A stretch of DNA of 64,000 nucleotides from Candidatus Margulisiibacteriota bacterium (lineage in GTDB: Bacteria; Margulisbacteria; WOR-1; JAKLHX01; JBAZKV01), in the NCBI GenBank assembly GCA_041650635.1, contig JBAZKV010000006.1, forward strand, positions 1-64,000. The letters run 5' to 3'. Of this stretch, positions 1 through 8,867 are shown in pieces. The notes below the pieces were generated by a model that was not told the origin of the DNA, searched no databases, and saw only the letters and a list, made by a program, of their open reading frames with translations. A program made the translations under genes and the position numbers. How positions within the stretch are numbered: the first letter of the stretch is position 1; each line of letters opens with the position of its first letter.

Positions 1-76
1 TATTATTACAACCATGAACGGATACATACAGCCCTAAGATGCCCGCCGGAAACATTCGCTAAGAGGTATCAGTTAA

Positions 77-994
77 CTAACAGGACAAGGGAGTTACAAC
101 TTGTTTAAAAAAGGGGTACTTGACATTTTGTGTTCTGTCAAGGCCTTCGTACATAGCAAAAGCAGTTTTTTCGTCCAGACCTGGTGAATTGTCAAGAAAG
201 ACAGCTTCATTTAACTCTCTTCCCCCCAACAATACATTGGCTTGCCAGTAGAACAGTTTATATCTTTGATAAAAATGTATCTTGTCTTGGGACCCGAAGG
301 GACATCTTAAGAATTTGGCTTCCAGGTCAACAACATGCCGGATTATCTCTTTTTTCCCACTATCTATCTTTAAGGGATCTCCGGTTTGTATTGCAGAATA
401 GTATCTGCCCAGCAGGTCTATCTCTTTATCCATTAGATACCCGTCAAGCAATTTTCCTGCTTCGCCCTGCCGCACAAGCGCAACTTTTGCCGCGTTATCC
501 ATGAGGCTTGATTCATCCGCCTCTACACCTAGGATCTCCAACGCCGTTTTTCCGGCAATGACAAAAGCATAAAAGTTATTCCCGAGATTTGAATATACCG
601 TCATTCTTTTCCCGTCATAGCCTTTTATGTCCTGAATTATCATATCTGCACATCTGTTGCAGAACATTTCTAGACAAGAACTTAGTTCTTGAGGCCGAGA
701 ATTAACCAGAAGAGACAGTATTTCCTTGTCGTCTTCAGTAATATCTCTCAAAGATCCAAGGCATTCTATATATGTTGAGACCTTTTGATTTGAGATTCCT
801 TCAGGCGTCGGGTTTGAATGCAGTGGAATCATTGGGAAGCTATCGGACCTTTCAACTTGGGTCCCCTGGCTCAAAACCCCAAGCGGCCGGCCTGCGGGCT
901 CTGCCACAAGACCACGAGGTGCTGTCTGCACGGATCTGGGACCGCCAATGCTCCCGGTGGGCTTGAGCTGACCGAAAACGATAGATGCTGCCAT
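77..994 (-). CDS. Uncharacterised 305-aa protein
   Basis: I do not recognise a family. The start is supported by a purine-rich GGGAGGGGGG seven bases before the ATG. The first ~70 residues are low in predicted structure and rich in Gly, Pro, Ser and Arg; the rest looks like a soluble alpha-helical domain with two close Cys in a CNRC context around residue 113. There is no signal peptide and no membrane segment. It is the last gene on the minus strand in this part of the window, about 100 bases after ispH, and may share its transcript. The disordered N-terminus followed by a lineage-specific domain resembles other orphan proteins in the window. Function unknown. Confidence 0.7.
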   Translation of the reverse strand: MAASIVFGQLKPTGSIGGPRSVQTAPRGLVAEPAGRPLGVLSQGTQVERSDSFPMIPLHSNPTPEGISNQKVSTYIECLGSLRDITEDDKEILSLLVNSRPQELSSCLEMFCNRCADMIIQDIKGYDGKRMTVYSNLGNNFYAFVIAGKTALEILGVEADESSLMDNAAKVALVRQGEAGKLLDGYLMDKEIDLLGRYYSAIQTGDPLKIDSGKKEIIRHVVDLEAKFLRCPFGSQDKIHFYQRYKLFYWQANVLLGGRELNEAVFLDNSPGLDEKTAFAMYEGLDRTQNVKYPFFKQVVTPLSC

Positions 995-1096
995 TTAAGT
1001 TCCCCCCCTCCCAATAATTGACGCATTAAAGAATGTTCGGTACCAGCCGGGGAAAACTTGCATGTTTTTTATGAGAACAAAACCTGTTGCGAGGTG

Positions 1097-1942
1097 CTAT
1101 CCCTCAAGCCTGTCAACGATCTCTTTTATGACCCATTCAGGAGTGGACGCGCCGGCGGTGATGCCGACCGTTTTTTTGTTTTCTAACCATCCTGTCTTTA
1201 TCTCATCAGCAGAGTGGATCATATGCGTTTCCACCCCCTGGCCAAGGCAGAGCTCCCTCAGCCTGTTGGTGTTGGCGCTTCTAACATCGCCTATCACGAT
1301 CATCAGGTCGGCCTGCCTTGCAAGCTCTATGGCGGCTTCCTGCCTCTTTTCGGTGGCTGAGCAGATGGTGTTCTCCACTCTAACGGTACCGGATTTTTCT
1401 TTAAGCGCAGCCACCGTTGCTTCAAAATTCCCGACGGACTGGGTCGTTTGCGCCACTATCCCCATTTTTTCGCAAAAAGGCAGTGTCTCAACATCTTTTG
1501 GCCCTTCTACAACTATGGCGCTCTCCTGAGTCCAGCCCTTTATTCCTTTGACTTCGGTGTGGTCCCGGTCTCCGACTATGACGACCTGGGACCCATCTTC
1601 ATAGAGCATTTTTGCTATCTGCTGCGCTTTTTTGACCCAGGGACAGGTGGTGTCAACTATTTCAAGCCCCATCTTTTTTGCATCCTCATAGGTCTTTGGC
1701 CCTACCCCATGGGCGGAAATTATCAGACCGACCCCTACGGGTATTTCACCTGCAGGGATTTCTGATAGATCCTTAATACTGTTTACGCCCATTTCTTCCA
1801 GTTTTTTTATGACATCCGAATTGTGGACGAGGTAACCGAGGATATAGGCTTTTTTGCCCTTTTTTGCGGTTTCAACGGCCTTTTCGTAGGCAAAGGCCAC
1901 TCCCGTGCAAAACCCGCAGCACTGCGCTCTGACTATTTTCAT
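1097..1942 (-). CDS. ispH: 4-hydroxy-3-methylbut-2-enyl diphosphate reductase
   Basis: IspH (LytB) makes IPP and DMAPP from HMBPP in the last step of the MEP isoprenoid pathway, using a cubane Fe-S cluster. The three cluster cysteines are at about residues 12 (GFCTGV), 100 (TTCPWV) and 194 (TICSAT), and the catalytic TEVKG glutamate is near 130. At 281 aa it is a full-length single-domain IspH without the ribosomal-protein-S1 extension some clostridia carry. The ATG overlaps the stop of the upstream kinase by one base (TAATG), so the two are probably translationally coupled. It supplies the C5 units needed by the carotenoid genes a few kb away. Confidence 0.96.
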   Translation of the reverse strand: MKIVRAQCCGFCTGVAFAYEKAVETAKKGKKAYILGYLVHNSDVIKKLEEMGVNSIKDLSEIPAGEIPVGVGLIISAHGVGPKTYEDAKKMGLEIVDTTCPWVKKAQQIAKMLYEDGSQVVIVGDRDHTEVKGIKGWTQESAIVVEGPKDVETLPFCEKMGIVAQTTQSVGNFEATVAALKEKSGTVRVENTICSATEKRQEAAIELARQADLMIVIGDVRSANTNRLRELCLGQGVETHMIHSADEIKTGWLENKKTVGITAGASTPEWVIKEIVDRLEG

Positions 1943-2934
1943 TACTGGCAGGCCGGCATCCTTATGGTAAATGCCGTCCCTTCCCCCTCTTTGCTGTCAA
2001 CCTCTATAAAGCCCCCGTGGGATTTAATTATACCGTGAACAACGGTCAATCCCAAGCCGGTCCCTCCGTATCTGCAGGTAAAGAACGGGTCAAAGATGTT
2101 CTTAAGGTCCTGTTTGCTGATACCGCAGCCGTTGTCCGATATCTTTATCTCGACCTGGTCCCGTCCTTCGGGACATATCCTTGAGAGTTCTATCTCCACC
2201 CTGCCTCCTTTTTCCACCGCGCTCTCAGCGTTCTGCAAAAGGTTTAGGAAGACCTGAAAAAGCTTCTGCATATCGGCGGAGATCTTCATTTTGCCTTTAG
2301 ACTCTAAAGACAAACTGACGCCTTTGGCATCATACTGGGGCTTGACAAAATCCAGCGCTTCGCCCGCCAGCTCTTTGAGGTCAAAGGTTTCTATCTTAAG
2401 GTCCGAGGCTCTAACATAGCCGAGCATGCTGTCAATTATCCTGTCCATGCGGCCGATCTCTCTCGGGATTATTTTAAGATAATGGGATCTGTACTCCGGG
2501 TCGTCAAATTTTCTGCTCAGCAGCTGTGACAGGATCTTGATGGAAGAAAGAGGGTTCTTTATCTCGTGGGCCATGCCCGCGGCCATGGTCCCCAGGGCTT
2601 CAAGTTTTTCGGATCTTATCCTGCCGACATTATCGGACCTTGTAAAAACGGCCGTCACTCCCCTTGGCCGGCCCTTGTAATCCTTGAGCGCATAGGCAAC
2701 GGCTATCCGGCAGGTCTTTTCTTTTTTTCCGGAAATGCTTATCCGTTTTTCCCGGGCTCCGCCGGGGCCAAGCGCTTCTTCTATAAAAGAGATGACTTCC
2801 GGATCACCGGAAAAGAAGGTTTTATATTTTTGCGGTTTTGGACCCGAGAGTTTTCTTCCGAAAAGCTCTTCGGCAGCGTCATTGTACGAAGTGATGAGAC
2901 CGCTGCTGTCGATGGTTATCAATGCATCGGGCAT
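1942..2934 (-). CDS. PAS-domain sensor histidine kinase (NtrB-like)
   Basis: This is a soluble histidine kinase of 330 aa. Residues 1-100 form a PAS fold beginning directly at its first strand (ALITID). A HisKA helix pair follows with the phospho-accepting histidine in AHEIKNPLSSIK, then a HATPase domain with N box (NLLQNAESAV), G1 (DNGCGI) and G2 (GGTGLGL). It has no transmembrane segment, so it should sense a cytoplasmic cue, as NtrB-type kinases do. No response regulator lies nearby, so it is an orphan here. An in-frame stop lies four codons before the ATG at 2934 and there is no clear Shine-Dalgarno site, so the start is limited to this region. It lies between dapL and ispH. Confidence 0.88.
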   Translation of the reverse strand: MPDALITIDSSGLITSYNDAAEELFGRKLSGPKPQKYKTFFSGDPEVISFIEEALGPGGAREKRISISGKKEKTCRIAVAYALKDYKGRPRGVTAVFTRSDNVGRIRSEKLEALGTMAAGMAHEIKNPLSSIKILSQLLSRKFDDPEYRSHYLKIIPREIGRMDRIIDSMLGYVRASDLKIETFDLKELAGEALDFVKPQYDAKGVSLSLESKGKMKISADMQKLFQVFLNLLQNAESAVEKGGRVEIELSRICPEGRDQVEIKISDNGCGISKQDLKNIFDPFFTCRYGGTGLGLTVVHGIIKSHGGFIEVDSKEGEGTAFTIRMPACQ

Positions 2935-2968
2935 ATCGACAGTTTATCGTGCTTCTTTTGCCCGGATT

Positions 2969-4132
2969 TCACAAAAGGCCGCTTTTTCTGATCCTTTCGA
3001 CAGCCTCTTTTATCCTGGCCTCGTCAGCGGTGATGCAAAACCTTACATATCCCCTGCCGCTGCCGCCGTAGCCGCTTCCCGGAACTACCAGCACGGCGCA
3101 TTTGTCAAGAAGCGCGGCGCAGAACTGCTCGTCGGTATATCCTTTCGGCACGGGCACCCAGACATAAAAGGTGGCTTTTGTATACTCAAGCTTCCAGCCC
3201 ATTGAGTTGAGCCCGTCAACAAGGGTTTTCATCCTTTTTTCGTACATCAGGTTGGTATTTTCGGTAAAACCGCCGGACCCGTCGAGCGCTTCGATAGCGG
3301 CCCTCTGAATAGCCTTAAAAGCGCCTGAATCTATATTGGTCTTTACGACAGCAAGGGCTTTCAGCGCCTCTTTGCTGCCCACAGCCATGCCTATTCTCCA
3401 GCCGGTCATGTTGAAGGTCTTAGAAAGCGAATGGAACTCGACCGCAACATCCTTTGCCCCGGGGATCTCAAGAATGCTCTGTCCCCTGTAGCCGCCAAAG
3501 GTTACTTCGGAATAGGCCAGGTCCGAGCAAAGCACGATGTCGTTATCCTTGCAGAAATTAACGGCATTCGTTAAGAACTCGGGAGTTGCCACTGCGGAGG
3601 TCGGGTTGTTGGGATAATTGATGAACATCACTTTTGCCTTTTTGGCGGTCTCTTTTGGGATGGAAGAAAGGTCAGGCATAAAACCGTTCTCTTTTGTAAG
3701 CGGCATAAAATACGGCTCTCCCTGCGCAAGCAGCGTGCACATCTTATATACAGGATAAGAGGGGTCCGGAATAAGAGAGATATCGCCCGGATCAAGGAGG
3801 GCAAAGAGCATGTGGGCTATCCCTTCTTTGGATCCGATCAGGGACATGACCTGCGTTTCAGGGTCAAGCTCAACGCCGAACCTCTTTTTGTACCAGTCTG
3901 AAACAGCCTTTCTGAATTCTTTTGTTCCCTCATAGGGAGGATAATTGTGGGTAGCAGGGTCATCTAGGGCTTTTTTCATTGCGTCTATAATGTATTTAGG
4001 CGTCGGCTGGTCCGGGTCCCCGATAGAGAGATCTATGATATCCGCCCCTTTGGCCAGAGCGCTTGCTTTCTTCTTATCTATCTCGGCAAACAGGTATTTT
4101 GGTATCTTTGAGATCCTTTGGGTGTGCTTCAC
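2969..4132 (-). CDS. dapL: LL-diaminopimelate aminotransferase
   Basis: DapL is a PLP enzyme that converts tetrahydrodipicolinate directly to LL-diaminopimelate, bypassing the succinyl or acetyl routes of DapD/C/E. The protein has 387 aa with the class I/II aminotransferase pattern: IDLSIGDPDQPTP at the N-terminus, INYPNNPTS in the middle and the Schiff-base lysine in SLSKTFNMTGWR near residue 236. The start is GTG, chosen because GGAGGGG lies six to seven bases upstream and the product begins like known family members. With dapB at 44.0 kb and dapF at 8.0 kb it supports meso-DAP and lysine synthesis by the DapL variant. A close aminotransferase relative (for example an aspartate aminotransferase) is the main alternative. 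Confidence 0.9.
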   Translation of the reverse strand: MKHTQRISKIPKYLFAEIDKKKASALAKGADIIDLSIGDPDQPTPKYIIDAMKKALDDPATHNYPPYEGTKEFRKAVSDWYKKRFGVELDPETQVMSLIGSKEGIAHMLFALLDPGDISLIPDPSYPVYKMCTLLAQGEPYFMPLTKENGFMPDLSSIPKETAKKAKVMFINYPNNPTSAVATPEFLTNAVNFCKDNDIVLCSDLAYSEVTFGGYRGQSILEIPGAKDVAVEFHSLSKTFNMTGWRIGMAVGSKEALKALAVVKTNIDSGAFKAIQRAAIEALDGSGGFTENTNLMYEKRMKTLVDGLNSMGWKLEYTKATFYVWVPVPKGYTDEQFCAALLDKCAVLVVPGSGYGGSGRGYVRFCITADEARIKEAVERIRKSGLL

Positions 4133-4153
4133 TCTAAGCCCCTCCGGTTAAAT

Positions 4154-4159
4154 TATACC
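4154..4159 (-). promoter_or_regulatory. -10 box upstream of dapL
   Basis: The minus strand reads TATAAT here, followed by GGAGGGG and the GTG start of dapL. I see no matching -35 at the usual spacing, so only the -10 element is claimed. It may drive dapL, the PAS kinase and ispH together. Confidence 0.4.
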
Positions 4160-4225
4160 TGAAATCAGCACTAAAATGACACGATACATTTGTAGCGGTC
4201 CAAAATCAGAAAAAGGAGAAGAATA

Positions 4226-4990
4226 ATGGGTTTTCCTGCGGGATTGGCAGTTGCAGGGCTGTTCAGCGCTGGAGGTTCTATGCTTTCACAGGGAAAAAGA
4301 CGAAGACATGTTAAAGAATTAGAGACAAAGCTGGAAAATGCCGGCAATGATCCCTATAAATACTCGCTGACAAGGCATGAATTGGACCAGGCAAGGCTTT
4401 CGATGGCCGCCGGTTCCCCAAGGTCAAAACTGCTTCATATTCTTACTCTTGGGCTAAGCACCACCCTGGGCAACAACACGCTTAAAGCAGAAGAAAACAA
4501 AATAGGCGCAGAAGTGCTCGCCCTGGCCTCCCCCGACCTGACCGATAAAGGCTCCATGTATTATCTGCTGTTCAAGGCAATGGATCCCGGAACAAGCCTG
4601 CGGGTAAGGACAGATGTAGCCGTGTTTCTGGCAGGCAGACCTCAACAGACAAAAGATGAATTGATCGATCTGTTGACCGCCGGCAAAAAAAGCTCCGGCA
4701 TGGATCATAATTTCTATCTGGAATTGGACCGCCTCGGCAACAGCCGCCTCGCGGTCGGGAAAAGACAATTCCAAAACGCCAGAGAGTTTATGCTTTCATG
4801 CCTTAGAGGAGAACAGAGCTCTGATGCTGCGGCCAATACTAAAGCAGCCGCTCCCGCAACGCCGGCCGCCGGCAAAGAACCGGCAGTTTTGAGAAAACCA
4901 CTGAGGCGCTCAGCAACCGCTCATGTGCCGCAGCCTGAAAGGGTTGGAGGCTTTAAGGGCACATCCAGCTGGTTCAGGGCCATTTATTAA
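4226..4990 (+). CDS. Uncharacterised 254-aa protein with Ala/Pro-rich tail
   Basis: I do not recognise a family. The start is backed by AAAGGAGAAG just upstream. Residues 1-22 are hydrophobic and glycine-rich (a weak signal or membrane anchor), followed at once by a basic stretch GKRRRH. Residues 30-195 look mainly alpha-helical. From about 200 the chain is Ala/Pro/Lys-rich and probably disordered. It is a single gene, divergent from dapL, and its TAA is interlocked with the stop of the lycopene cyclase gene on the other strand (bases TTAA at 4987-4990). No function can be given. Confidence 0.72.
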   Translation: MGFPAGLAVAGLFSAGGSMLSQGKRRRHVKELETKLENAGNDPYKYSLTRHELDQARLSMAAGSPRSKLLHILTLGLSTTLGNNTLKAEENKIGAEVLALASPDLTDKGSMYYLLFKAMDPGTSLRVRTDVAVFLAGRPQQTKDELIDLLTAGKKSSGMDHNFYLELDRLGNSRLAVGKRQFQNAREFMLSCLRGEQSSDAAANTKAAAPATPAAGKEPAVLRKPLRRSATAHVPQPERVGGFKGTSSWFRAIY

Positions 4991-5652
4991 AGCTTTTTGG
5001 CGCCGATATAGACCGCCGCACAGGCACTGAGAAGCAAATAGTTGTAGATAAAATCCTCTGCCGGTATCGTAAAGAACCTGATGTTTGAGATATGAAGTGA
5101 GCTGTAGGATACTACCGGCAAAGCGGTCAAAATTGAATTAAAGACCAGGAAAAGCCCAAAACAGATGATCAGATAGCCCCAATAATTCCTTGACCGTAAG
5201 ATATCCGGAAAAAACCTTTCAGCGGCCAAAATAAATGCAGCCGTAAGTTCGACCACTAGCACTGTATAGAGCCTGCTGGGAAAAGCCAGGGCAAAAAGCA
5301 GAAGCGCCGCAACAACAGCATAGATCCACCTTCTATTGATGTTAATGACCTTGTCCCCGATAAAAACCTCCAGACACTCCAAAATAAAAAGGCAGCTGAA
5401 CGGGACCGCGACAAAAAATAGGGCCTCTTCCAGCGGCAGCCCCGCAAGCTTGAAACCGCTTATATAGGCCGGATTAAAGGACCAAACGCCGATCTTTGTA
5501 AATATGATATCCCACAGCACAAAAGGAATGCCGACCGCTAAAATTGAAAGAAAGACCGCTTTGTACCTTTTTCGGTATCTGACAGGTGCAAGATCGCCGA
5601 ACAAAAGCGGAAAACTTACGATCAACAGGTCCAGCGCAAGATATAAACTCAT
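4987..5652 (-). CDS. Lycopene cyclase-domain membrane protein
   Basis: This 221-aa protein is almost entirely hydrophobic, with about six to seven membrane helices. It carries the heterodimeric/archaeal-type lycopene cyclase signature LPLEEALFFVAVPF near residues 73-86, whose paired glutamates are conserved in CrtYc/CrtYd proteins. In most actinobacteria two such ~100-aa halves are separate genes; here both halves are in one chain, as in archaeal and some bacterial forms. It overlaps crtB by four bases (ATGA) and ends a crtI-crtB-cyclase run, so it most likely cyclises the linear carotene made by the two upstream enzymes. Whether the substrate is C40 or C30 cannot be told from sequence. Confidence 0.85.
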   Translation of the reverse strand: MSLYLALDLLIVSFPLLFGDLAPVRYRKRYKAVFLSILAVGIPFVLWDIIFTKIGVWSFNPAYISGFKLAGLPLEEALFFVAVPFSCLFILECLEVFIGDKVININRRWIYAVVAALLLFALAFPSRLYTVLVVELTAAFILAAERFFPDILRSRNYWGYLIICFGLFLVFNSILTALPVVSYSSLHISNIRFFTIPAEDFIYNYLLLSACAAVYIGAKKL

Positions 5653-6488
5653 TTCTTCTTTCCTCCATGAATAATAATATTTTTCAGCGCACAGAGCAGT
5701 ATCTTTGTGCGGGAGGGTTTGACCTTTTTCGAAAAAACAATGAGAGGGTCTTTTTTTATCTGATGTGCCGTCCAGTCATACATGTCCGAGGCTGTCTTTA
5801 CGGGAACCAGATATCTTTTTGGCAGGAATCTGAACCCGGCAGAGGCATCTTCCATCCATGTCCCATACCTTTTGATCTGAAGTGCGATCAGATCTCTAAA
5901 GGCATCTTTTGAGGCCGAAGCGCTGCAAAAGTCTTTGGCGCTCAAGCCAAAGCGATCGATCTCGTCCTGCGGCAGATAAATCCTTCCAAGCGCAAGGTCT
6001 TCTTTTATATCCCTTATAAAATTGATAAGCTGCATAGCCTTTCCAAGTTGTCTGGCACAGTTGTCCGCCTCTTTGGGAAGATCCATTATCCTTGCCATCA
6101 TAAGCCCGATCACTTCCGCGGACCCGTAGATATACTCTTCCAGCTCTTTGATGTCGCGATAGGAAGTTTTGACAAGGTCTTTTTCCATGGAGGACAAAAA
6201 AGCGGCGGCCCAGGCCGGCTCAAAACCTTTTTCTCGGGAAAGCCGGACAAATCCTCCTATAACGCTGTTCCTGCTTTTTTGATTGCTAGCGGCTTTTTCG
6301 TATTCCTTCTTGAAAGAATAAAAGCCTTCCTTATCCTGAGGAACGCTGTCAACAAGATCATCTGCCGTCCTTACAAAAGCATACAGTTTAAAGACATCCT
6401 CTCTGGCCTTTTGCGGAAAGAACATGGATGAAAAGTAGTAGGTCGTGCTGCCGGAGCGGAATATCTTATCAAGAACTTTGTCCGGCAT
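5649..6488 (-). CDS. crtB: Phytoene/squalene synthase family protein
   Basis: CrtB condenses two prenyl diphosphates (GGPP in the C40 pathway) to phytoene. This 279-aa protein has both metal-binding Asp-rich motifs, RTADDLVD near residue 40 and RDIKED near 165, and the YGSAEVIGLMMA helix typical of carotenoid synthases. The first 19 bases overlap the 3' end of crtI and the last four overlap the cyclase, so the three are one translation unit. A dehydrosqualene synthase (CrtM, C30) is the main alternative; the neighbouring desaturase and cyclase make a carotenoid role secure, but chain length is open. Confidence 0.92.
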   Translation of the reverse strand: MPDKVLDKIFRSGSTTYYFSSMFFPQKAREDVFKLYAFVRTADDLVDSVPQDKEGFYSFKKEYEKAASNQKSRNSVIGGFVRLSREKGFEPAWAAAFLSSMEKDLVKTSYRDIKELEEYIYGSAEVIGLMMARIMDLPKEADNCARQLGKAMQLINFIRDIKEDLALGRIYLPQDEIDRFGLSAKDFCSASASKDAFRDLIALQIKRYGTWMEDASAGFRFLPKRYLVPVKTASDMYDWTAHQIKKDPLIVFSKKVKPSRTKILLCALKNIIIHGGKKK

Positions 6489-7956
6489 ATTTTTCTTTTA
6501 TGGAAGAAGCACAGATCTGCGCGCTTATGAGGACCATCGGGACCCCTATCCCGGGATGGTTGTAGGCCCCGCAATAATAAAGGCCGTCCGCTTTTTTACT
6601 CTTTCTGGCAGGCCTGAAAACTGCCGTCTGAAAAAGGGTGTGGGAAAGCCCCAGAGATGTTCCCTTGTATGAGTTATATTCCCTGATAAAATCGTTATGG
6701 GCAAAATCTCTTTTCACTATGATCGAGTCCTTTATGCTATCTCCGCACAGCTTTTCCAGGTGAGCTATGGTCTTATTAAAGTACTTTTCCCTTATCTGCG
6801 GCAGGTCCTCTATTCCCGCTGCAACGGGAACAAGGACAAAAAGGTTTTCGCAGCCTTCGGGAGCCACGGACGGGTCGGTTTTTGACGGACAGCTCACATA
6901 AAAAGATGGGTTGTCAGGCCACTGCGGCCGTTTAAAAATTGTGTCAAAATGCTCGCTCCATTTTTCATCAAGGTACAGGTTGTGATGCTGCAGTCCTTTT
7001 ATCCTCTTGTTGAGCCCCAGGTATATAAGGTAAGCCGAGGGCCCCATCTTTCTGCTTTCCCAGTAGCGCCTGCCGAAAGAGCGCCATTCTTTATCAAGCA
7101 GTTTTGACTCGGCATGCTCGTAATCGGCATTAACGACAACCAGGTCGCACGGATAGCTGCCCAGGTCCGTTTCTACTCCGCAGACCCTGCCGCCGGACAC
7201 TTTTATCTTCTTCACCTCTTCACTAAGCCTGATCTCTACCCCGTTTTCCGAAGCGACTTTTTCAAGCGCCTCCGTGATACGGCCCATTCCGCCCATGGGG
7301 TACCAGACACCGAGACCAAAGTCGACATGGCTCATTATCGAATAAAGAGCAGGGGTATTGTCGGGAGATCCTCCCAGAAAGACCATAGTGTACTCGAGGA
7401 CCTTGCGCAGTTTGTCGCTCTTAAAATACCTTCGCGCGAATTTATCCACGCTTTCAAAAATATGGAGCCTGAGCCCCTGTGTTATCAGGCGCAGGTCAAA
7501 AAAGTCCATAACGGAAGAAAAATCCCTGTACAGGAATTCCTTCATGGCTATGTCATACTGGTATTTTGCCGCTTCAAGATAGCGGCGCAGCTTTTTAGCA
7601 GATCCGGGCTCGATACCTTCAAAAACCTTTTCTATTCCATCCATGGATGAGGGTATATCAATTGGAGCAGAGTCCCCGAAAAAGACCCTGTAATTGGGGT
7701 CGAGACGCTTTAACTCGAAGAGGTCGCTGATCTTTTTTCCAAAAATAGAGAAATAGTTCTCGAACACTTCCGGCATTAGGTACCAGGAAGGCCCCATGTC
7801 ATAGACAAAACCTTTTTCCCTCCATACCTGCGCTCTGCCGCCGGCTTGGGAGTTCTTTTCTATTACTGTTACCGAAAATCCGTCCCTGGCAAGCAGGTTG
7901 GCAACGGCAAGGCCGCCAAATCCGGCGCCGATAACTATGATCTTTTTTTTGTTCAA
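6469..7956 (-). CDS. crtI: Phytoene desaturase family FAD enzyme (TTG start)
   Basis: CrtI-type desaturases introduce double bases of conjugation into phytoene using FAD. The protein (495 aa) opens with the dinucleotide-binding motif KIIVIGAGFGGLAVANLLA and ends with the CrtI signature GLYYCGAYNHPGIGVPMVL. The open frame extends upstream to 8031, but that part overlaps dapF. I place the start at TTG 7956, because it overlaps the dapF stop as TTGA, has AAGG upstream and puts the Rossmann strand six residues from the N-terminus as in homologues. It is followed directly by crtB and the cyclase. A related carotenoid isomerase or diapophytoene desaturase is possible. Confidence 0.92.
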   Translation of the reverse strand: MNKKKIIVIGAGFGGLAVANLLARDGFSVTVIEKNSQAGGRAQVWREKGFVYDMGPSWYLMPEVFENYFSIFGKKISDLFELKRLDPNYRVFFGDSAPIDIPSSMDGIEKVFEGIEPGSAKKLRRYLEAAKYQYDIAMKEFLYRDFSSVMDFFDLRLITQGLRLHIFESVDKFARRYFKSDKLRKVLEYTMVFLGGSPDNTPALYSIMSHVDFGLGVWYPMGGMGRITEALEKVASENGVEIRLSEEVKKIKVSGGRVCGVETDLGSYPCDLVVVNADYEHAESKLLDKEWRSFGRRYWESRKMGPSAYLIYLGLNKRIKGLQHHNLYLDEKWSEHFDTIFKRPQWPDNPSFYVSCPSKTDPSVAPEGCENLFVLVPVAAGIEDLPQIREKYFNKTIAHLEKLCGDSIKDSIIVKRDFAHNDFIREYNSYKGTSLGLSHTLFQTAVFRPARKSKKADGLYYCGAYNHPGIGVPMVLISAQICASSIKEKYAGQSS

Positions 7957-8867
7957 GATACTGACCTTAAAACGCCTTCGAACACTTTTTCCGCCGGACC
8001 TCTCATAATAATGTGCTTGTCCTGTTCCCATTCTATTTCCAGGTCGCCTCCGGGCAGATGAACAGCTACCTTTCTGTCGGCAAGCCCGTTAAGGATAGCC
8101 GCGGCAACCGCCGCGCAGGCCCCGGTCCCGCAGGCAAGGGTCTGTCCCGCTCCTCTTTCCCATACCTTGAGGTCCATTTCGCTGCGGCTTATGACCCTGG
8201 CAAATTCCACATTGGTCCTGTCGGGGAACTGAGGAAGGTTTTCTATGACCGGCCCGATCTGCGCAAGATCTACCGCCTTTAGGTCATCCACAAAGATGAC
8301 GCAATGCGGGTTCCCCATAGAGATCTTGTTGATCTTATAGGAAGCCCCCTCAACCTTGAGAGTTTCGTTAAGAGCCTCTTCTTTGGGGACACCCATATCA
8401 ACTTCTACGCCGATGAATTTGCCGTCATCCTCAATGATCGCCGGAATAATTATCCCCGCCAATGTCTCAACGGAAATGATGTCGGACCGCTCAAGTGCGG
8501 CAACGGGGGGATCGGGTACGGGCAGGACTTCGGCGAGCTCAGTCGAGTCGCGGCTGCCTGCCCCTTCAGGCCCATCCGCACCTATTTTATTCTCCCAAGT
8601 ATATCTGGCAAAACACCTGATCCCGTTGCCGCACATCTCGGCCTCGGAACCGTCGGAATTGATTATCCGCATCCTGTAATCGGCCTTTTCGGAAGGCAGG
8701 GCCAGGATAAGACCGTCGGCGCCTATCCCGAAATGTCGGTCGCAGATGCGGCGTGCGAGCAGCGGCAGATCGCGACCAGCCCTTACAATATCCGGATATT
8801 GTATCCCGTCAATGATCACAAAATCATTGCCGGCGCCCTGCATTTTTACGAACGGTATGTCGCGCAT
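7953..8867 (-). CDS. dapF: Diaminopimelate epimerase with internal insertion
   Basis: DapF converts LL- to meso-diaminopimelate with two catalytic cysteines. Both are present, in the MCGNGIRC context (near 79) and LACGTGACA (near 243), and the N-terminus MQGAGNDFVIIDG is canonical. The protein is 304 aa, about 30 longer than usual. The excess is residues ~100-129, a Glu/Ser/Pro-rich stretch placed between WENKIGADG and ISVETLAG, a surface turn in the family, so the enzyme should still fold. It overlaps queD by 22 bases and crtI by four. With dapL and dapB it completes DAP supply for peptidoglycan. Confidence 0.95.
   Translation of the reverse strand: MRDIPFVKMQGAGNDFVIIDGIQYPDIVRAGRDLPLLARRICDRHFGIGADGLILALPSEKADYRMRIINSDGSEAEMCGNGIRCFARYTWENKIGADGPEGAGSRDSTELAEVLPVPDPPVAALERSDIISVETLAGIIIPAIIEDDGKFIGVEVDMGVPKEEALNETLKVEGASYKINKISMGNPHCVIFVDDLKAVDLAQIGPVIENLPQFPDRTNVEFARVISRSEMDLKVWERGAGQTLACGTGACAAVAAAILNGLADRKVAVHLPGGDLEIEWEQDKHIIMRGPAEKVFEGVLRSVS
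8481..8570 (-). repeat. In-frame repeat-like insertion in dapF
   Basis: These ~90 bases encode the extra ~30 residues of DapF and have no counterpart in typical homologues. They contain an imperfect palindrome centred on GAGCTC with GACT/AGTC ends (about 8527-8550) and a small CCGC/GCGG hairpin (about 8488-8501). Composition and encoded peptide (DSTELAEV, AALERSD) resemble the short dispersed palindromic repeats that insert in frame in other bacteria, such as Rickettsia palindromic elements. Assignment to a repeat family is inference. Confidence 0.5.

Noticed and set aside
184..504. Plus-strand open frame opposite the first gene
   Set aside because: It is the complement of the better supported minus-strand gene, which has a strong ribosome site.
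7957..8031. Longer crtI reading frame
   Set aside because: The extra 25 codons lie inside dapF and encode nothing like a CrtI N-terminus; TTG 7956 couples to the dapF stop.
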